Below are positions 31,101-33,006 of a stretch of 33,006 nt of DNA, piece by piece. The position numbers and the translations under genes are program-made. Below the pieces are notes generated by a model. It made no database searches. It saw only the letters and a list, made by a program, of their open reading frames with translations, and had not been told where the DNA came from. Source of the DNA: Dinochytrium kinnereticum (Eukaryota > Chytridiomycota > Chytridiomycetes > Chytridiales > Chytridiaceae); assembly GCA_027604005.1 (NCBI GenBank), contig JADGJT010000262.1, forward strand, positions 696-33,701. The letters are read 5' to 3'. Within the stretch, counting starts at the first letter, position 1. Each line of letters begins with the position of its first letter.

Positions 31101-31990
31101 CGGGAGACCCAGTTGGGTGTTTGTGGAGGTTCCTGAAAGGGAGGCGTCGGGGGAGGGAGATGGTTTGAATGGACGACGACGACGCCGGGGGGCGGGGACG
31201 CGGGAAGGTGTTACTGATCTGCGTGCTTTGTCGCCGCTGGGTCAGTCGAGGGGATACGCTCGGCCTGATGTGAAGAGCGTTCAGGGACCTGTTTGGATGG
31301 TGATGCCTGGTGGAGGTGTTGGGGAGGTTGGGGAGGATGAGGGGGCTGTTGTTGGGGTGCGGTTTGCTGTCACGGAGGGGAGGGTTGCTAGAGATTTTTT
31401 GGGGAAGGTGAGGGAGTTGAGGGAGGGGCTTGGAGGGTGTGTGGGAAGGGTTGGGGTTGAGGAGCTTTGGCTTGCTGCGAAGGTTGTTGAGGATGGGGGG
31501 AAGGTGTTTGATGTTGAGGCTTCGAGTGTTGAGCGGGAGGTTCGTTATTCTTTTTGATCAATGTTTTCCATTCCGTGTGTCCTTTTAAGCCGGGTTTTTG
31601 ATGACACCCCACCACTCCACCCCTTCATTTTCCCTAATCTTTTACTCCCCCAAACCTTCCCCCCCTCCCCCGCGCCCCCCCCGAAAAAAACAGTGGCTCG
31701 AAAAATCCCTTCCCCTTCTTGAAGACATCCTTCTCACAACGACCCCAACCATGCAACCCCTACCCCATCTCAACTCCCCCACGGTCCCCGACAAGAACCG
31801 CCTCACCCCACCCCCATCCTCCACGACGAGCCCTCCTAAAGCCGACACGGAGGAAGCTGCGATACCGCTGGGAGGAAGCGCGATGGTGGACGATGAGGGT
31901 GAGGTTGTTGTGTCGCTTGAACGGTATCTGGAGCTTTTGAGGATTGAGGAGTTGGTTAAGAGACGGAGGAGTGGGGGTCGGGGGTGTTAG
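28171..31990 (+). CDS. RCO1: Two-PHD-finger chromatin protein, Rco1/PHF12-like
   Basis: Rco1 is a subunit of the Rpd3S histone deacetylase complex, which reads methylated H3K36 in transcribed genes. Exons 28171-29663, 29880-29907, 29995-30162, 30331-31539 and 31694-31990 join in phase to 1064 residues. The N-terminal half is disordered, with an AT-hook-like KRPVGRPPN, Lys-rich patches and a Pro/His-rich stretch. FRISRPILLNDTVLYRKLAP (near residue 380) looks ordered. PHD1 (~515-560) reads CAAC, GCSSC, HFSC and WECKSC. PHD2 (~702-800) reads WCYGCGKC, VRCDYC, WWHLGC and ends WLCPCH, the Cys-x2-His ending seen in the second finger of Rco1-type proteins. Low-complexity Arg/Gly parts interrupt it. 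The start at 28171 is the first ATG after an in-frame stop at 28141. Exon 2 and the final exon are the least certain; without the last splice the protein ends at 31557. Two-PHD nature is firm; Rco1 orthology is probable. Confidence 0.75.
30180..30199. repeat. (TA)10 microsatellite in intron 3 of the PHD gene
   Basis: Ten TA units lie within the 168-nt intron 30163-30330 and are followed by G, giving a cryptic TATAG acceptor. The intron is open in the coding frame through this repeat. Confidence 0.85.
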
Positions 31991-33006
31991 AGTGTGAGTG
32001 AGGAGGAGATTGGGAGGTTTGGGGGGTTGGAGTGGAGGGGAGGTTGTTGGTGATATCCATTTTTTTATATTTTTTTTTCTTCTTACCCCTTTTTGGGGGC
32101 ATGGAAGGGGTTTAGGGGGGTAGGGTGATGGTTTTAGTCGTTTTTTTGTTTGTTTTGTTGTTGTTGTTTTTTCTTTTTTTTTTTGCCAGATGGGTCTCAT
32201 TCCTTTATTTTTATTTTTATATATATTATTGTTTTAACGACCTTTTTTCCCTTTTTTTTTTTTTGTCATCTGTTGTCTATCTTCATACCTCTTTGTCAGG
32301 GTGGAAGGTGTTTTGCAGTTTGCTCTCTGTGCGTGTGTGCATGTGAAGAGTTGGCAGGATTGGGGCAGTGGGTAATTTTTTATTATATTTTTTTTTCCAA
32401 CCTCACAAAAGTGTAGTGCCTGCCTTTGAACGCTTTTTTGCGTTTGTTTGTCTTCTTCTTTCACTTTTTTTTTTTTTTTTTTTAGATTTTTGTTTGTTCC
32501 TCCCCTCCCTTCCCCGCGCTCTCTCTCTCCCCCTTTCCCCCTTACCCCCCCTTTTTTTTTTCTTATATTCTTGGCCTGTTGTGGGGTTAGCCATTGTTTT
32601 TAATATTCAGAGAATAGCCTATCCAGTTTGTTGGCGGCATCGGCCTTATTTCCGTCTTCTCGTTCCTCTCTCTCTCTCTCTCTCTCTACTTTTTTTTTTT
32701 TTTTTTTTTTGCTTCTTTCTGGGTTTTTTTCTTCTGAGTCCTTCCTTGATTTGGTTGTTCTTACAACTTTTGAGAGGAGGTGGGAAAAGAAGAGGAAGTT
32801 CAAAGAAAGGAAATGTATTTATTGTTGTTATTTTTTTTCTTCTCTTTCTTTCTTTCTTTCTTTTCTCTCGCGGGTTGGGGCTTGGTGCGGTTTTGGGTCA
32901 GTTTTGCTTCTTTTTTTTTTTTTACGGGGTGGGGGGTTGGAAGGGAGTTGGGGGTGAGGGAGGAAGGGGAGAGTGTGTTTTCGTACTTGCACTTTTCACT
33001 TTGACC
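31991..33006. other. T-rich terminal kilobase without a gene
   Basis: Downstream of the PHD gene the plus strand is dominated by T and G/T, with T-tracts near 32066-32078, 32176-32184, 32251-32264, 32467-32483, 32551-32560, 32692-32710 and 32910-32923, and TC repeats at 32668-32688. Short frames are Phe/Leu- or Lys/Arg-rich by-products. It should contain the 3' untranslated region of the PHD gene; I see no RNA gene. Confidence 0.5.

Overview
The window is nuclear DNA of an intron-rich fungus. Genes are broken by many short introns (about 46-370 nt) with GT..AG ends and CTNAC-type branch points. Stops read as the standard code. The content (four-LIM paxillin, a Na,K-ATPase-like pump, EGL9-type and JMJD6-type oxygenases, an anoctamin, fungal-type mitochondrial and chromatin genes) suggests an early-diverging fungus, probably a chytrid. 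That placement is inference: no rRNA or other marker is present. All gene models were spliced by eye from reading frame, splice signals and family motifs.

Layout, left to right. 1-1942 (-): an anoctamin (TMEM16) N-terminal part, continuing beyond the left edge. 2298-7227 (-): a 20-exon Na,K-ATPase-like P-type pump with changed ion-site residues. 7428-8342 (-): an intronless, probably mitochondrial, orphan. 8682-11042 (-): a paxillin with an LD motif and four LIM domains. A 255-nt divergent promoter then leads into three + strand genes in tandem: a small VOC/glyoxalase-fold protein (11298-11937), an EGL9/PHD-like prolyl hydroxylase (12141-13449), and an F-box + JMJD6-type JmjC + aminoglycoside-phosphotransferase-like kinase fusion (13930-17373).

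From 17374 to 19376 there is AT-rich, repeat-bearing DNA with one possible small membrane protein. Then come a TVP38/VTT-domain membrane protein (19377-20903, -) and the mitochondrial tRNA 2-thiouridylase MTU1 (21132-23012, -). MTU1 sits head to head, 144 nt apart, with the mitochondrial DnaJ MDJ1 (23157-25263, +). Ribosomal protein L22e follows (25468-26270, -). A 1.9-kb microsatellite-bearing intergenic region separates it from a two-PHD-finger Rco1-like chromatin protein (28171-31990, +). The last kilobase is T-rich and shows no gene.

Most genes are unrelated housekeeping genes. Two groupings may be functional: the MTU1-MDJ1 pair, both mitochondrial, sharing one short promoter; and the tandem of two 2-oxoglutarate/Fe(II) oxygenases next to a metal-binding-fold VOC protein. 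No CRISPR array, transposon, rRNA or convincing tRNA was seen.
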